A stretch of 64,000 nt of DNA from Pseudomonas parakoreensis (GTDB lineage Bacteria; Pseudomonadota; Gammaproteobacteria; Pseudomonadales; Pseudomonadaceae). The stretch lies in assembly GCF_021602155.1 (NCBI RefSeq), contig NZ_BQHY01000006.1, forward strand, positions 307,573-371,572, given 5' to 3'. The translations under genes were made by a program, and so were the position numbers. Under the pieces are notes generated by a model. The model was not told the origin of the DNA, did not search any database, and saw only the letters and a list, made by a program, of their open reading frames with translations. Positions 18,741 to 27,596 of the stretch are shown piece after piece. Every line of letters begins with the position of its first letter. Position 1 is the stretch's first letter.

Positions 18741-18827
18741 CCTGTAGGAGCTGCCGCAGGCTGCGATCTTTTGATCTTCAATCCAGATCAAAAGATCGCA
18801 GCCTGCGGCAGCTCCTACAGGTTTTTT
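18741..18827 (+). repeat. REPIN with perfect 37-bp arms plus T6, inside the yjf-like operon
   Basis: Arms 18741-18777 and 18785-18821 are exact reverse complements, beginning CCTGTAGGAGCTGCCGCAGG, with a 7-base loop. TTTTTT follows at 18822-18827. The element belongs to the same family as the copy at 9291-9371. Its hairpin plus T-tract could act as an intrinsic terminator between the pspA-like gene and the rest of the operon. Confidence 0.85.
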
Positions 18828-18934
18828 GCACCCGGAATATTTGCATTGTGCCTGCTCGTTCGTCGCCCGGCCCGGTACACTAGCGACGTTTTTTTTACCG
18901 ACGAATACCTCCACCCGCCTCAAGGAATGTACCC

Positions 18935-19582
18935 ATGGGATGGTTAAAAGATTTGCTGGGCACCAGCAACTGGCAGCCGGCTGCGCCCGCTCCGGTAGCC
19001 GGCGGCCCACTCGGAATGGCACAGGGCAAAGGCGTGCGATTCGATTCGACCCTGGCCTTGCTGCTTGATGGCAGCACCTCAGTGCAGGTTCCGGCGGCAG
19101 AGGCAATCTGGAGCGCTGGCTGGATCGACCTTGGCCAATCCAACAAACTGCATCGCTACTACCTCAACAACGAGGATTTCTGGCTGCAGATCCACGTCAC
19201 CGGTGACGACCAGATCGAGTCGGTCACCCTGTTCAACTACCTCAACTACGTGACCGTCAACAGTGACGCCGAGCTCCAGCGCCTGGCCGGTCCTGCAAGC
19301 CCGATTGGCCTGCCGGCCTACACCCACGACGGCGTCCAGTACAGCCGCGAATGGGGCACCGAACTGGGCCAGACCGAACTGGTCCCGCTGACCGAACACG
19401 TGGTCAATCCGGACGAGAGTTACACCATCGAACACCACTCCATGCTTTATGCGCGCGAGACCGGCCTGACCGATCGCCGCGAATTGCTGCTGTTCTCCGT
19501 CGAACAGGACGAAGAAGGCACCGTCAGCCTGAGCACCTCGCTGGGCATTTCGCTGTACACGACTGATCTGAGCACCATTTAA
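18935..19582 (+). CDS. DUF2491 family protein (YjfK-like)
   Basis: A 215-residue soluble protein of DUF2491, the family of E. coli YjfK; no activity is known. The sequence begins MGWLKDLLGTSNW, has a hydrophobic patch near LALLLDGS and the family-typical block LHRYYLNNEDFWLQI followed by a YTHDGVQYSREWG region. No signal peptide or membrane helix is visible. It lies about 110 bases after a REPIN, so it may also have its own promoter; TACACT at 18876 could be a -10, but I see no matching -35. The DUF350 gene follows 14 bases later. Confidence 0.82.
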   Translation: MGWLKDLLGTSNWQPAAPAPVAGGPLGMAQGKGVRFDSTLALLLDGSTSVQVPAAEAIWSAGWIDLGQSNKLHRYYLNNEDFWLQIHVTGDDQIESVTLFNYLNYVTVNSDAELQRLAGPASPIGLPAYTHDGVQYSREWGTELGQTELVPLTEHVVNPDESYTIEHHSMLYARETGLTDRRELLLFSVEQDEEGTVSLSTSLGISLYTTDLSTI

Positions 19583-19596
19583 AAAGGAAGTTTTCC

Positions 19597-20022
19597 ATGC
19601 TGGAAGTGCTGGCCGTTTCCCTGAACAAGACCGCGCTGGTCGGTTTCGTCGTCTACCTGATCGGCGCTGTGCTGCTGTTCATGCTGTTTCAGTTCGTCTA
19701 CACGCGCATCACGCCCCACAAAGAATTCGAGCTGATCCGCTCCGGCAACATCGCTGCCGCGATCGCCCTGTCCGGCGCGATCATCGGTTTTGCGATTCCG
19801 GCCAGCAATGTCATCGCGTTTTCGGTCAACGTCCTCGATTTCGTGCTGTGGGCAGTGATTGCGGCGGGGGTGCAATTGCTCGCATTCCTCGCCACCGGCC
19901 TGGTTCTCAAAGGCACCTCCAGGCGAATCGCCAACGGTGAAATCGCTTCGGGTATCTACGTGGCCGCAGTGGCCATCAGTGTCGGCATGCTCAATGCCGC
20001 GTGCATGACCCCGTCCAACTGA
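19597..20022 (+). CDS. DUF350 integral membrane protein (YjfL-like)
   Basis: A small 141-residue inner-membrane protein with four hydrophobic helices (about 13-36, 50-72, 80-104, 117-134) and the DUF350/YjfL arrangement, including the ELIRSGNIAAAIALSGA segment. The DUF350 family has been predicted to be channel-like. AAGGAAG precedes the ATG. It lies 14 bases after the DUF2491 gene and 17 before the DUF1190 gene, in the order of E. coli yjfKLM. Confidence 0.85.
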   Translation: MLEVLAVSLNKTALVGFVVYLIGAVLLFMLFQFVYTRITPHKEFELIRSGNIAAAIALSGAIIGFAIPASNVIAFSVNVLDFVLWAVIAAGVQLLAFLATGLVLKGTSRRIANGEIASGIYVAAVAISVGMLNAACMTPSN

Positions 20023-20039
20023 TCGGCAGGAAGCCTTCG

Positions 20040-20726
20040 ATGAAACGCAGCAAGTACGTTCAACTGTCCCTCGCCGCTTCGGTGGCGCTGGCGATTTCCG
20101 GCGAGGTTGCCGCGCAGGATCAGCAACGCTTTCAATCGGTCGAGGAGTGCGTCGGCGCCGAAGTGGCGGCCGATGTCTGCTCCAACGCCTACGTCGCAGC
20201 ATTGACCGAGCACCGACGCATTGCCCCGGCCTATGCCGACAAGGACAAGTGCGACGCTGACTTCGCTGCCGACTGGTGCCAGAAAAACTCTGACGGCCGG
20301 TTCGTGCCCAAACTCGGCGGTTTCAAGGTACCGCAGAACGGCGAGCCCCCGCAGGACCTGAATGCGCTTGCCAATGCGCAGATGCCTGCCGGTGAAGCAG
20401 CGGCTGCGCAGAACGCGCAAAGCACTTCCCACGCCTCTGGTGGCGGCGGCAACGGCTGGCTCACGGGCTGGCTGATCGGCAATGCGATGAGCAACAACGC
20501 CAACCGCACCGTTTACCGCGATCGCGACACGCGTCAGACCTACAACACCTCGACGCAGTACCGCAAAATCGAATCGGCGCCGCGCAGTCAACCGGACTAC
20601 GAGAGCAGCAAAAGCAAACCGGTGAACGTCGCCTCGTCGACCTCCCGTGGCGGCTTCGGCAGCCAGTCTTCCGCTCGCAGCGGTTGGGGTGGCTGGGGCA
20701 GCAGTTCCGGACGCTCGAGCAGCTGA
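20040..20726 (+). CDS. DUF1190 secreted protein (YjfM-like)
   Basis: A 228-residue protein with a Sec signal peptide (MKRSKYVQLSLAASVALAIS, cleavage probably after EVAA). Two cysteine pairs (EECVGAEVAADVC and DKCDADFAADWC) fit the DUF1190 family, whose members are periplasmic or surface proteins of unknown function. A GNGWLTGWLIGNAM segment follows, and the C-terminus is low-complexity Ser/Gly/Trp-rich. I use the ATG at 20040 because it starts the signal peptide. The ligase gene begins 2 bases after its stop, so the pair is tightly coupled. Confidence 0.83.
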   Translation: MKRSKYVQLSLAASVALAISGEVAAQDQQRFQSVEECVGAEVAADVCSNAYVAALTEHRRIAPAYADKDKCDADFAADWCQKNSDGRFVPKLGGFKVPQNGEPPQDLNALANAQMPAGEAAAAQNAQSTSHASGGGGNGWLTGWLIGNAMSNNANRTVYRDRDTRQTYNTSTQYRKIESAPRSQPDYESSKSKPVNVASSTSRGGFGSQSSARSGWGGWGSSSGRSSS

Positions 20727-20728
20727 CC

Positions 20729-21886
20729 ATGAAGAAGATCCACTGCGCCGAGCGCCCCGACTGGAAACAGACAGCCGAAAGCCTCGGCTTTCTGTTCCAC
20801 ACCATCGACGACGAGCCGTACTGGGACGAAAGCGCCTACTACCAGTTCACGCTCGCGCAGATCGAAAACGATCTGGAGGACCCGACCACCGAACTGCATG
20901 AGATGTGCATGGATCTGGTCGACCGCGTGGTGCACAGCGAAGAGCTGCTGGATCGCCTGAGCATCCCGGCGTCGTACTACGACATGATTCGTACTTCCTG
21001 GCTGGAAGGTCATCCGCATCTGTACGGACGCATGGACTTTTCCTACAGCGGCAATGGCCCTGCCAAACTGCTGGAGCTCAACTACGACACGCCGACCAGC
21101 CTCTATGAGGCGGCGGCGTTTCAGTGGGGTTGGCTGGAGCAATGCATCGAGCGCGGAATGTTGCCGCGCCACGCCGACCAGTTCAACAGCATCGATACCA
21201 GGCTGCATCAGGCGTTTGCCGAGTTGCAGCTCAAGCGTCCGTTCTACTTCGCCTCGATGAAAGACTCGGTCGAGGACAAAGGCACGACCGACTACCTGCG
21301 CCTGATCGCGGAAAAGGTCGGCATCGAATCCCGGCACATCGACATCGAAGACATCGGCCTGACCGCCGAGGGTCGCTTCGTTGACCTTGAGGATCGCTGG
21401 ATCCCGCACCTGTTCAAACTGCACGCCTGGGAGTTCATCTTCCACGAGCCGTTCGGCGCGGCGATTGCCGAGTGCGATACACAGTTTTTCGAACCGGCGT
21501 GGAAGTCGATCCTGTCGAACAAAGGCGCGCTGCCGCTGCTGTGGGAACTCCACCAGGGCCACCCGAACCTGCTGGCGGCGCACCTTGATCCGAATCCGGC
21601 CAGTGCGGTGCCCAAGGGTTGGGTGCGCAAACCGTACTTCTCCCGCGAAGGCGCCAATATCGAACTGCACACGGCAGAAGGTCTGATCGTCAAAGAAGAC
21701 GGGCCCTACACCGATGCGCCATTCATCCTGCAGGAATTTGCGCCATTGCCGAAGTTCGACGACAGCTACACGCTGGTCGGCTCCTGGGTGATTGGTGATC
21801 AGGCGGCGGGGATCGGCGTGCGGGAGGACAATAGTCTGATTACCAAGGATTCGAGCCGGTTTCTGCCGCACCTGATCCTCGACTGA
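20729..21886 (+). CDS. Glutathionylspermidine synthase-like ATP-grasp ligase (YjfC-like)
   Basis: A 385-residue member of the GSP-synthase C-terminal (amidoligase) family with the length of E. coli YjfC (about 387) and no amidase domain. Active-site pattern R101-x-D103 (GRMDFSY) and E116-x-N118 (LELNYDTPTSLYEA) corresponds to the ATP/Mg-binding residues of GspS. Late segments FEPAWKSILSNKGALPLLWE and KPYFSREGANIEL are also family-like. It should form an amide bond between a carboxylate and an amine, perhaps a polyamine, peptide or surface group; the substrate is unknown. It is last in the operon and is followed by a strong terminator. Confidence 0.85.
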   Translation: MKKIHCAERPDWKQTAESLGFLFHTIDDEPYWDESAYYQFTLAQIENDLEDPTTELHEMCMDLVDRVVHSEELLDRLSIPASYYDMIRTSWLEGHPHLYGRMDFSYSGNGPAKLLELNYDTPTSLYEAAAFQWGWLEQCIERGMLPRHADQFNSIDTRLHQAFAELQLKRPFYFASMKDSVEDKGTTDYLRLIAEKVGIESRHIDIEDIGLTAEGRFVDLEDRWIPHLFKLHAWEFIFHEPFGAAIAECDTQFFEPAWKSILSNKGALPLLWELHQGHPNLLAAHLDPNPASAVPKGWVRKPYFSREGANIELHTAEGLIVKEDGPYTDAPFILQEFAPLPKFDDSYTLVGSWVIGDQAAGIGVREDNSLITKDSSRFLPHLILD

Positions 21887-21904
21887 GGCATGCATCCGCG
21901 CCCA

Positions 21905-21943
21905 CAAAAAAGGCCCGTCGTTTTGAACGACGGGCCTTTTTTA
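21905..21943. terminator. Bidirectional terminator between the yjf-like operon and ssb
   Basis: AAAAAAGGCCCGTCGTT and AACGACGGGCCTTTTTT form a long perfect stem with A- and T-tracts on either side. It can end transcription of both the plus-strand operon and the minus-strand ssb unit. Confidence 0.9.
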
Positions 21944-21966
21944 TCCAGCGTGGATGCAACATCCAA

Positions 21967-22485
21967 TCAGAACGGAATATCGTCATCGAAGCTGTCGAAA
22001 TCCGGAGCCGGTTGCGGTGCAGCCTGCTGTGGAGCCGGGGCTGGACGCTGTTGCGGAGCCGATTGCTGCGGACGCGGAGCCTGCTGACGTGGCGCCTGCT
22101 GCTGATAGTTGTTGCCACCGCCTTGCTGGTCGCCCTGTTGTGGACGGCCGCCGAGCAGTTGCATGGTGCCTTGCATGTCGACCACGATTTCAGTGGTGTA
22201 GCGCTTGATACCGTCTTTTTCCCATTCGCGGGTCTGCAGCTTGCCTTCGATGTACACCTGCGAACCTTTACGCAGGTATTCGCCGGCGATTTCCGCAACC
22301 TTGCCGAACATCGAAACACGGTGCCACTCGGTCTTCTCGACCTTCTGACCGGTTTGCTTGTCGGTCCACTGTTCGCTGGTTGCCAGACTCAGGTTGGTCA
22401 CGGCGTTACCGTTAGGCAGGTAGCGAACTTCGGGATCCTGGCCGCAAGTGCCGACCAATATGACTTTGTTAACCCCACGGGCCAT
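21967..22485 (-). CDS. ssb: Single-stranded DNA-binding protein
   Basis: A 172-residue SSB that coats single-stranded DNA in replication, repair and recombination. The OB-fold occupies the first ~110 residues ([12 protein letters not shown], then [20 protein letters not shown]), a Gln/Pro-rich disordered linker follows, and the conserved acidic partner-binding tip DDDIPF ends the protein. It begins 9 bases after the stop of the YajR-like MFS gene, so both are probably one unit, as in P. aeruginosa. No convincing LexA box was seen. Confidence 0.97.
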   Translation of the reverse strand: MARGVNKVILVGTCGQDPEVRYLPNGNAVTNLSLATSEQWTDKQTGQKVEKTEWHRVSMFGKVAEIAGEYLRKGSQVYIEGKLQTREWEKDGIKRYTTEIVVDMQGTMQLLGGRPQQGDQQGGGNNYQQQAPRQQAPRPQQSAPQQRPAPAPQQAAPQPAPDFDSFDDDIPF

Positions 22486-22494
22486 AACGTTCTC

Positions 22495-23892
22495 CTAGGC
22501 TTCGCAAGCAGCCCCGGCCGGGTTGTTCACCAGGCGTTCGAGGGTGTCGCGATCCACTAATTCTTTGTCCAGTTTGATGTAAACAGCTGCTTCATCAGCA
22601 ACTATCACTGCATCTGTTACCCCTACGAGGGCCTTGAGGCGCTCGACCAGACCCGCTTCACGGATCGCCTCGGGCGACAACGGCAAGCGCAGGCTCGTCA
22701 CATAGGGTGGTTCGCGCATGGTAACAGCAAAGGCCAGCCAGATGGCAGCCAGACCGGCACATCCAAGGAACACAACCGACAGACCGCCATGCTGAAACAG
22801 CCAGCCGCCGAGTATCCCGCCGAGTGCCGAACCGAGGAATTGGCTGGTGGAATACACGCCCATCGCCGTGCCCTTCCCGCCTGCCGGTGAAACCTTGCTG
22901 ATCAGCGACGGCAGCGAAGCCTCCAGCAGGTTGAACGCGGTGAAGAATACCACCGTGCCGATCACCAGCGCCCGCAAGCTGTCACCGAACTGCCAGAAGA
23001 ATAGCTCAGTGAGCATCAGCGTCAGGACGGCGCCGAGCAAGATTCGTTTCATTTTGCGTTTCTTCTCGCCGTAGATGATGAACGGAATCATGGCGAAGAA
23101 AGAGATCAGCAGCGCGGTGAGATAGACCCACCAGTGCTGCTCCTTGGGCAACCCGGCTTTTTCCACCAGTGCCAGCGGCAAGGCAACGAAGCTGGACATC
23201 AACATGGCATGTAACACAAAGATGCCGAGGTCCAGGCGCAACAGATCCGGATGCTTGAGTGTCGGCATCAAGGCCTGACGCGCCACGCCGGATTCACGAT
23301 GGCTCAGCGGCCCGGTGGATTTCGGCACCATGAACATAATGATCAGGATGCCCACCAGCGCCATGCCGCCGGTGGCGAGAAACAGTCCGGACAGGCCAAA
23401 GGCCCGGGTCAACAACGGCCCGACCACCATCGCCACGGCGAACGACAGACCGATGGTCATGCCAATCATGGCCATGGCTTTGGTGCGGTGTTGTTCACGG
23501 GTCAGGTCGGAAAGCAACGCCATCACCGCCGCAGAAATCGCCCCGGCCCCCTGCAGGATACGTCCGGCGATCACGCCCCAGATCGAATCGGCCTGAGCCG
23601 CCAGCACACTGCCGAGGGCGAAAACGATCAGCCCGAGGAAAATCACCGGACGCCGGCCGATGCGGTCGGAAATGATCCCGAACGGAATCTGGAAAATCGC
23701 CTGGGTCAGGCCGTAAGCGCCAATCGCCAGCCCGATCAGGGCCGGGGTCGCTCCCGCCAGGTCCATGCCGTAGGTCGCCAGGACCGGCAACACCATGAAC
23801 ATGCCAAGCATACGGAAGGCGAACACCAGGGCCAGGCCGCTCGCTGCGCGGGTCTCGCTGCCACTCATGCGTTCGCTGTGGGGATCGTGCAT
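22495..23892 (-). CDS. MFS transporter with C-terminal YAM-like domain (YajR-like)
   Basis: A 465-residue inner-membrane transporter with 12 helices and motif A GIISDRIGRRPVIF after helix 2. After the last helix there is a soluble tail of about 70 residues (SPEAIREAGLVERLKALVGV through DRDTLERLVNNPAG) that reads like the ferredoxin-fold YAM domain of E. coli YajR. Substrate unknown. An alternative start is the ATG eight codons later (MSGSETR). It sits between ssb and the divergent uvrA. Confidence 0.87.
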   Translation of the reverse strand: MHDPHSERMSGSETRAASGLALVFAFRMLGMFMVLPVLATYGMDLAGATPALIGLAIGAYGLTQAIFQIPFGIISDRIGRRPVIFLGLIVFALGSVLAAQADSIWGVIAGRILQGAGAISAAVMALLSDLTREQHRTKAMAMIGMTIGLSFAVAMVVGPLLTRAFGLSGLFLATGGMALVGILIIMFMVPKSTGPLSHRESGVARQALMPTLKHPDLLRLDLGIFVLHAMLMSSFVALPLALVEKAGLPKEQHWWVYLTALLISFFAMIPFIIYGEKKRKMKRILLGAVLTLMLTELFFWQFGDSLRALVIGTVVFFTAFNLLEASLPSLISKVSPAGGKGTAMGVYSTSQFLGSALGGILGGWLFQHGGLSVVFLGCAGLAAIWLAFAVTMREPPYVTSLRLPLSPEAIREAGLVERLKALVGVTDAVIVADEAAVYIKLDKELVDRDTLERLVNNPAGAACEA

Positions 23893-24083
23893 GGAAAAAC
23901 CTCGTGTGAACCGGCGGCGATTCTACCAGTCCCATCGAAAGACGGGGTATATCGCGACGCTATGACGCGTATAGATGAAACTCTCTTCATGCAAGGCAAA
24001 AAACCCTTCATTTGATAGTGTGCATCCATCCAGTATTTGCCCGTATACTCCTACGTTTTCGACGCCCGCCGAGCGAGGCCACT

Positions 24084-26918
24084 TTGGACAAGATCCTGAT
24101 ACGTGGGGCCCGTACCCACAACCTGAAGAACATCGACCTGACCCTGCCACGGGACAAACTGATCGTCATCACCGGCCTGTCCGGATCCGGCAAGTCGTCC
24201 CTGGCCTTCGACACGCTGTACGCCGAAGGTCAGCGCCGCTATGTCGAATCCCTGTCGGCCTACGCCCGACAGTTCCTGTCGATGATGGAAAAACCCGACG
24301 TCGACACCATTGAAGGTTTGTCGCCAGCCATCTCCATCGAGCAGAAGTCGACCTCGCACAACCCGCGCTCCACGGTCGGCACCATCACCGAAATCTACGA
24401 TTACCTGCGTTTGCTGTATGCACGCGTCGGTACGCCACGCTGCCCGGATCACGACATTCCGCTGGAAGCACAGACCGTCAGCCAGATGGTTGACCTGGTG
24501 CTGGCGCAGCCGGAAGGCAGCAAGCTGATGTTGCTGGCGCCGGTTGTTCGCGAACGCAAAGGTGAACACCTGTCGGTGTTCGAAGAGCTGCGCGCCCAAG
24601 GCTTCGTCCGGGCGCGGGTCAATGGCCGCATCTGCGAGCTCGACGAGCTGCCGAAACTGGACAAACAGAAGAAGCACTCGATCGATGTCATCGTCGACCG
24701 TTTCAAGGTCCGTGCCGACCTGCAGCAGCGTCTGGCCGAATCGTTCGAAACCGCTCTCAAGCTGGCGGACGGCATTGCCCTGGTGGCGCCGATGGACGAT
24801 GAGCCGGGCGAAGAGATGATCTTCTCTGCGCGTTTTGCCTGCCCGATCTGCGGCCACGCGATCAGCGAGCTCGAGCCGAAGCTGTTCTCTTTCAACAACC
24901 CGGCTGGCGCCTGCCCGACCTGTGATGGTCTGGGTGTGAAACAGTTCTTCGACATCAAGCGCCTGGTCAACGGTGAACTGACCCTGGCCGAGGGCGCGAT
25001 TCGCGGCTGGGACCGGCGCAACGTCTATTACTTCCAGATGCTCGGCTCACTGGCCTCGCACTACAAGTTCAGTCTTGAGAAGCCATTCAACGAGCTGACC
25101 GCCGAACAGCAGAAGCACATCCTGCACGGCAGCGGCTCACAGAATGTCGACTTCAAGTACCTCAACGACCGCGGCGACATCGTCAAACGTTCGCATCCGT
25201 TCGAAGGCATCGTGCCGAACCTTGAGCGCCGCTACCGCGAAACCGAATCGGCCAGCGTCCGCGAAGAGTTGGCCAAGTTCCTCAGCACCCAGGCCTGCCC
25301 GGATTGCCGTGGCACCCGTCTGCGTCGTGAAGCGCGACACGTTTGGGTCGGCGAGAAAACCCTGCCGGCGGTGACCAACCTGCCGATCGGCGATGCCTGC
25401 GAGTACTTCGGCGAGCTGAAGATGACCGGCCGGCGTGGCGAGATCGCCGACAAGATCCTCAAGGAAATCCGCGAGCGCCTGCAGTTTCTGGTCAACGTCG
25501 GCCTCGACTATCTGTCCCTCGACCGCAGCGCTGACACATTGTCCGGCGGCGAGGCACAGCGGATTCGTCTGGCCAGCCAGATCGGCGCCGGTCTGGTCGG
25601 AGTGCTGTACATCCTCGACGAACCCTCCATCGGCTTGCACCAGCGCGATAACGACCGCTTGCTCGGCACCCTCAAGCACCTGCGCGATATCGGCAACACG
25701 GTGATTGTGGTCGAACACGATGAAGACGCGATTCGCCTGGCCGACTATGTAGTGGATATCGGCCCGGGTGCCGGCGTGCATGGCGGGCAGATCGTGGCGG
25801 AAGGAACGCCCGCCGAAGTCATGGCGCACCCGGACTCGTTGACCGGTAAATACCTGTCGGGCCGGGTGAAGATCGAAGTACCGGCCAAACGCACGCCGCG
25901 CAACAAGAAGCTGACGCTGTCGCTCAAAGGCGCGCGCGGCAACAACCTGCGCAATGTCGATCTGGAAATTCCGATCGGCCTGCTGACCTGCGTGACCGGC
26001 GTTTCCGGCTCCGGCAAATCCACGCTGATCAACAACACGCTGTTCCCGTTGAGCGCTACTGCACTCAACGGTGCCACCACGCTGGAAGCGGCCGCGCACG
26101 ACAGCATCAAGGGCCTGGAGCATCTCGACAAGGTCGTCGATATCGACCAGAGCCCGATCGGCCGCACGCCGCGCTCCAACCCGGCGACCTACACCGGGCT
26201 GTTCACCCCCATCCGCGAACTGTTTGCCGGTGTGCCCGAATCGCGCTCCCGTGGTTACGGCCCTGGGCGTTTCTCGTTCAACGTCAAGGGCGGGCGCTGC
26301 GAGGCCTGTCAGGGCGATGGTCTGATCAAGGTCGAAATGCACTTTCTGCCGGATATCTACGTGCCGTGCGATGTGTGCAAGAGCAAGCGCTACAACCGCG
26401 AAACCCTTGAGATCAAATACAAGGGCAAGAGCATCCACGAAACCCTCGAGATGACTATCGAGGAGGCACGGGAGTTCTTCGACGCGGTGCCTGCGCTGGC
26501 GCGCAAGCTGCAGACGTTGATGGATGTGGGCCTGTCGTACATCAAGCTCGGGCAGTCTGCGACCACGCTGTCCGGTGGTGAAGCACAACGGGTCAAGCTG
26601 TCACGCGAGCTGTCCAAGCGCGACACCGGCAAAACTCTGTATATCCTCGATGAGCCGACCACCGGCCTGCACTTCGCGGATATCCAGCAATTGCTCGACG
26701 TGCTGCATCGCTTGCGCGACCACGGCAATACCGTAGTGGTGATCGAGCACAACCTGGACGTGATCAAGACCGCCGACTGGCTGGTGGATCTGGGGCCGGA
26801 GGGCGGCTCCAAGGGTGGTCAGATCATCGCCACCGGTACGCCGGAGGAAGTGGCCGAGATGAAGCAATCTCACACCGGTCATTACCTCAAGCCATTGCTG
26901 ATTCGCGATCGGGCCTGA
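24084..26918 (+). CDS. uvrA: Excinuclease ABC subunit A
   Basis: UvrA, the damage-recognition ATPase of nucleotide excision repair, acting with UvrB. It is 944 residues from a TTG at 24084, chosen because GAGCGAGG lies just upstream and [16 protein letters not shown] is the family N-terminus; the open frame further up is not UvrA-like. Visible are Walker A GLSGSGKS (31-38), the zinc finger CPICGH...CPTC, ABC signatures [12 protein letters not shown] and [12 protein letters not shown], the second Walker A GVSGSGKS, and the second zinc module CEACQGDG...CDVC. It is divergent from the MFS-ssb unit and ends in a terminator. Confidence 0.97.
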   Translation: MDKILIRGARTHNLKNIDLTLPRDKLIVITGLSGSGKSSLAFDTLYAEGQRRYVESLSAYARQFLSMMEKPDVDTIEGLSPAISIEQKSTSHNPRSTVGTITEIYDYLRLLYARVGTPRCPDHDIPLEAQTVSQMVDLVLAQPEGSKLMLLAPVVRERKGEHLSVFEELRAQGFVRARVNGRICELDELPKLDKQKKHSIDVIVDRFKVRADLQQRLAESFETALKLADGIALVAPMDDEPGEEMIFSARFACPICGHAISELEPKLFSFNNPAGACPTCDGLGVKQFFDIKRLVNGELTLAEGAIRGWDRRNVYYFQMLGSLASHYKFSLEKPFNELTAEQQKHILHGSGSQNVDFKYLNDRGDIVKRSHPFEGIVPNLERRYRETESASVREELAKFLSTQACPDCRGTRLRREARHVWVGEKTLPAVTNLPIGDACEYFGELKMTGRRGEIADKILKEIRERLQFLVNVGLDYLSLDRSADTLSGGEAQRIRLASQIGAGLVGVLYILDEPSIGLHQRDNDRLLGTLKHLRDIGNTVIVVEHDEDAIRLADYVVDIGPGAGVHGGQIVAEGTPAEVMAHPDSLTGKYLSGRVKIEVPAKRTPRNKKLTLSLKGARGNNLRNVDLEIPIGLLTCVTGVSGSGKSTLINNTLFPLSATALNGATTLEAAAHDSIKGLEHLDKVVDIDQSPIGRTPRSNPATYTGLFTPIRELFAGVPESRSRGYGPGRFSFNVKGGRCEACQGDGLIKVEMHFLPDIYVPCDVCKSKRYNRETLEIKYKGKSIHETLEMTIEEAREFFDAVPALARKLQTLMDVGLSYIKLGQSATTLSGGEAQRVKLSRELSKRDTGKTLYILDEPTTGLHFADIQQLLDVLHRLRDHGNTVVVIEHNLDVIKTADWLVDLGPEGGSKGGQIIATGTPEEVAEMKQSHTGHYLKPLLIRDRA

Positions 26919-26930
26919 TCTCCGGGCATG

Positions 26931-26970
26931 AAAAAGCCCCTGTCACTTCAACCGTGACAGGGGCTTTTTT
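26931..26970. terminator. Bidirectional terminator between uvrA and ftnA
   Basis: AAAAAGCCCCTGTCAC and GTGACAGGGGCTTTTTT form a long stem with A/T tracts on both sides, between convergent genes. Confidence 0.92.
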
Positions 26971-26981
26971 GTATCTGGCAA

Positions 26982-27446
26982 TCAGGTGTGGGATTGCAGG
27001 TAATTCTCGAGACCGATGAGTTTGATCAGTCCCAACTGCTTTTCCAGCCAGTAGGTGTGATCTTCTTCAGTGTCGTTGAGCTGAACACGCAGGATCTCGC
27101 GACTGACGTAATCCTTGTGCTGCTCGCACAACTCAATGCCTTTGCACAGAGCGGCGCGAACTTTGTACTCGAGACGCAGATCGGCTTCGAGCATCTCCGG
27201 AACGGTAGTACCGACGTCGAGATCGTCCGGGCGCATGCGCGGCGTGCCTTCGAGCATCAGGATCCGGCGCATCAGTGCGTCGGCGTGACCGGCTTCTTCT
27301 TCCATCTCATGGTTGATTCGTTCGTAGAGCTTGGTGAAACCCCAGTCCTCATACATCCGCGAGTGAACAAAATATTGGTCACGCGCGGCCAATTCGCCGG
27401 TCAGCAACGTGTTGAGGTAATCGATAACATCTGGGTGGCCTTGCAT
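26982..27446 (-). CDS. ftnA: Bacterial ferritin FtnA (formerly annotated bacterioferritin A)
   Basis: A 154-residue ferritin subunit that forms an iron-storage shell. The ferroxidase ligands are present: Glu18, Tyr25, Glu51, His54 and a C-terminal Glu/His set (EEDHTYWLE, His130). Position 52, which is the heme-ligating Met in true bacterioferritins, is Ala here (EEEAGHAD). This fits the P. aeruginosa protein first called BfrA and later shown to be a heme-free ferritin. I start at the ATG 27446 ([11 protein letters not shown]), as in that protein. It lies downstream of katA, separated by a terminator, on the same strand. Confidence 0.88.
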   Translation of the reverse strand: MQGHPDVIDYLNTLLTGELAARDQYFVHSRMYEDWGFTKLYERINHEMEEEAGHADALMRRILMLEGTPRMRPDDLDVGTTVPEMLEADLRLEYKVRAALCKGIELCEQHKDYVSREILRVQLNDTEEDHTYWLEKQLGLIKLIGLENYLQSHT

Positions 27447-27557
27447 CGCCCTACATCTCCCTGCTTGAAAGTCGGTAGTTTGAACCAAGCCGACCGGAAG
27501 GTCACCCGTTTTGCGCAATAAAAGCGAAGATGTTCTGAGAAAAGCTGGCGAAATAAC

Positions 27558-27585
27558 GCAAAAACCGCCCTCAATGAGGGCGGTT
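27558..27585 (-). terminator. katA terminator
   Basis: On the minus strand AACCGCCCTCATTGAGGGCGGTT is followed by TTTG, directly after the katA stop. The 9-bp GC-rich stem with T-tract is a typical intrinsic terminator. Confidence 0.85.
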
Positions 27586-27596
27586 CTGCTTCTCGT

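Noticed and set aside
23893-24083. LexA (SOS) box between the YajR-like gene and uvrA, or upstream of ssb.
   Set aside because: Only loose matches such as CAGTATTTGCCCGTATACTC were found; the CTGT and ACAG ends required by the consensus are missing.
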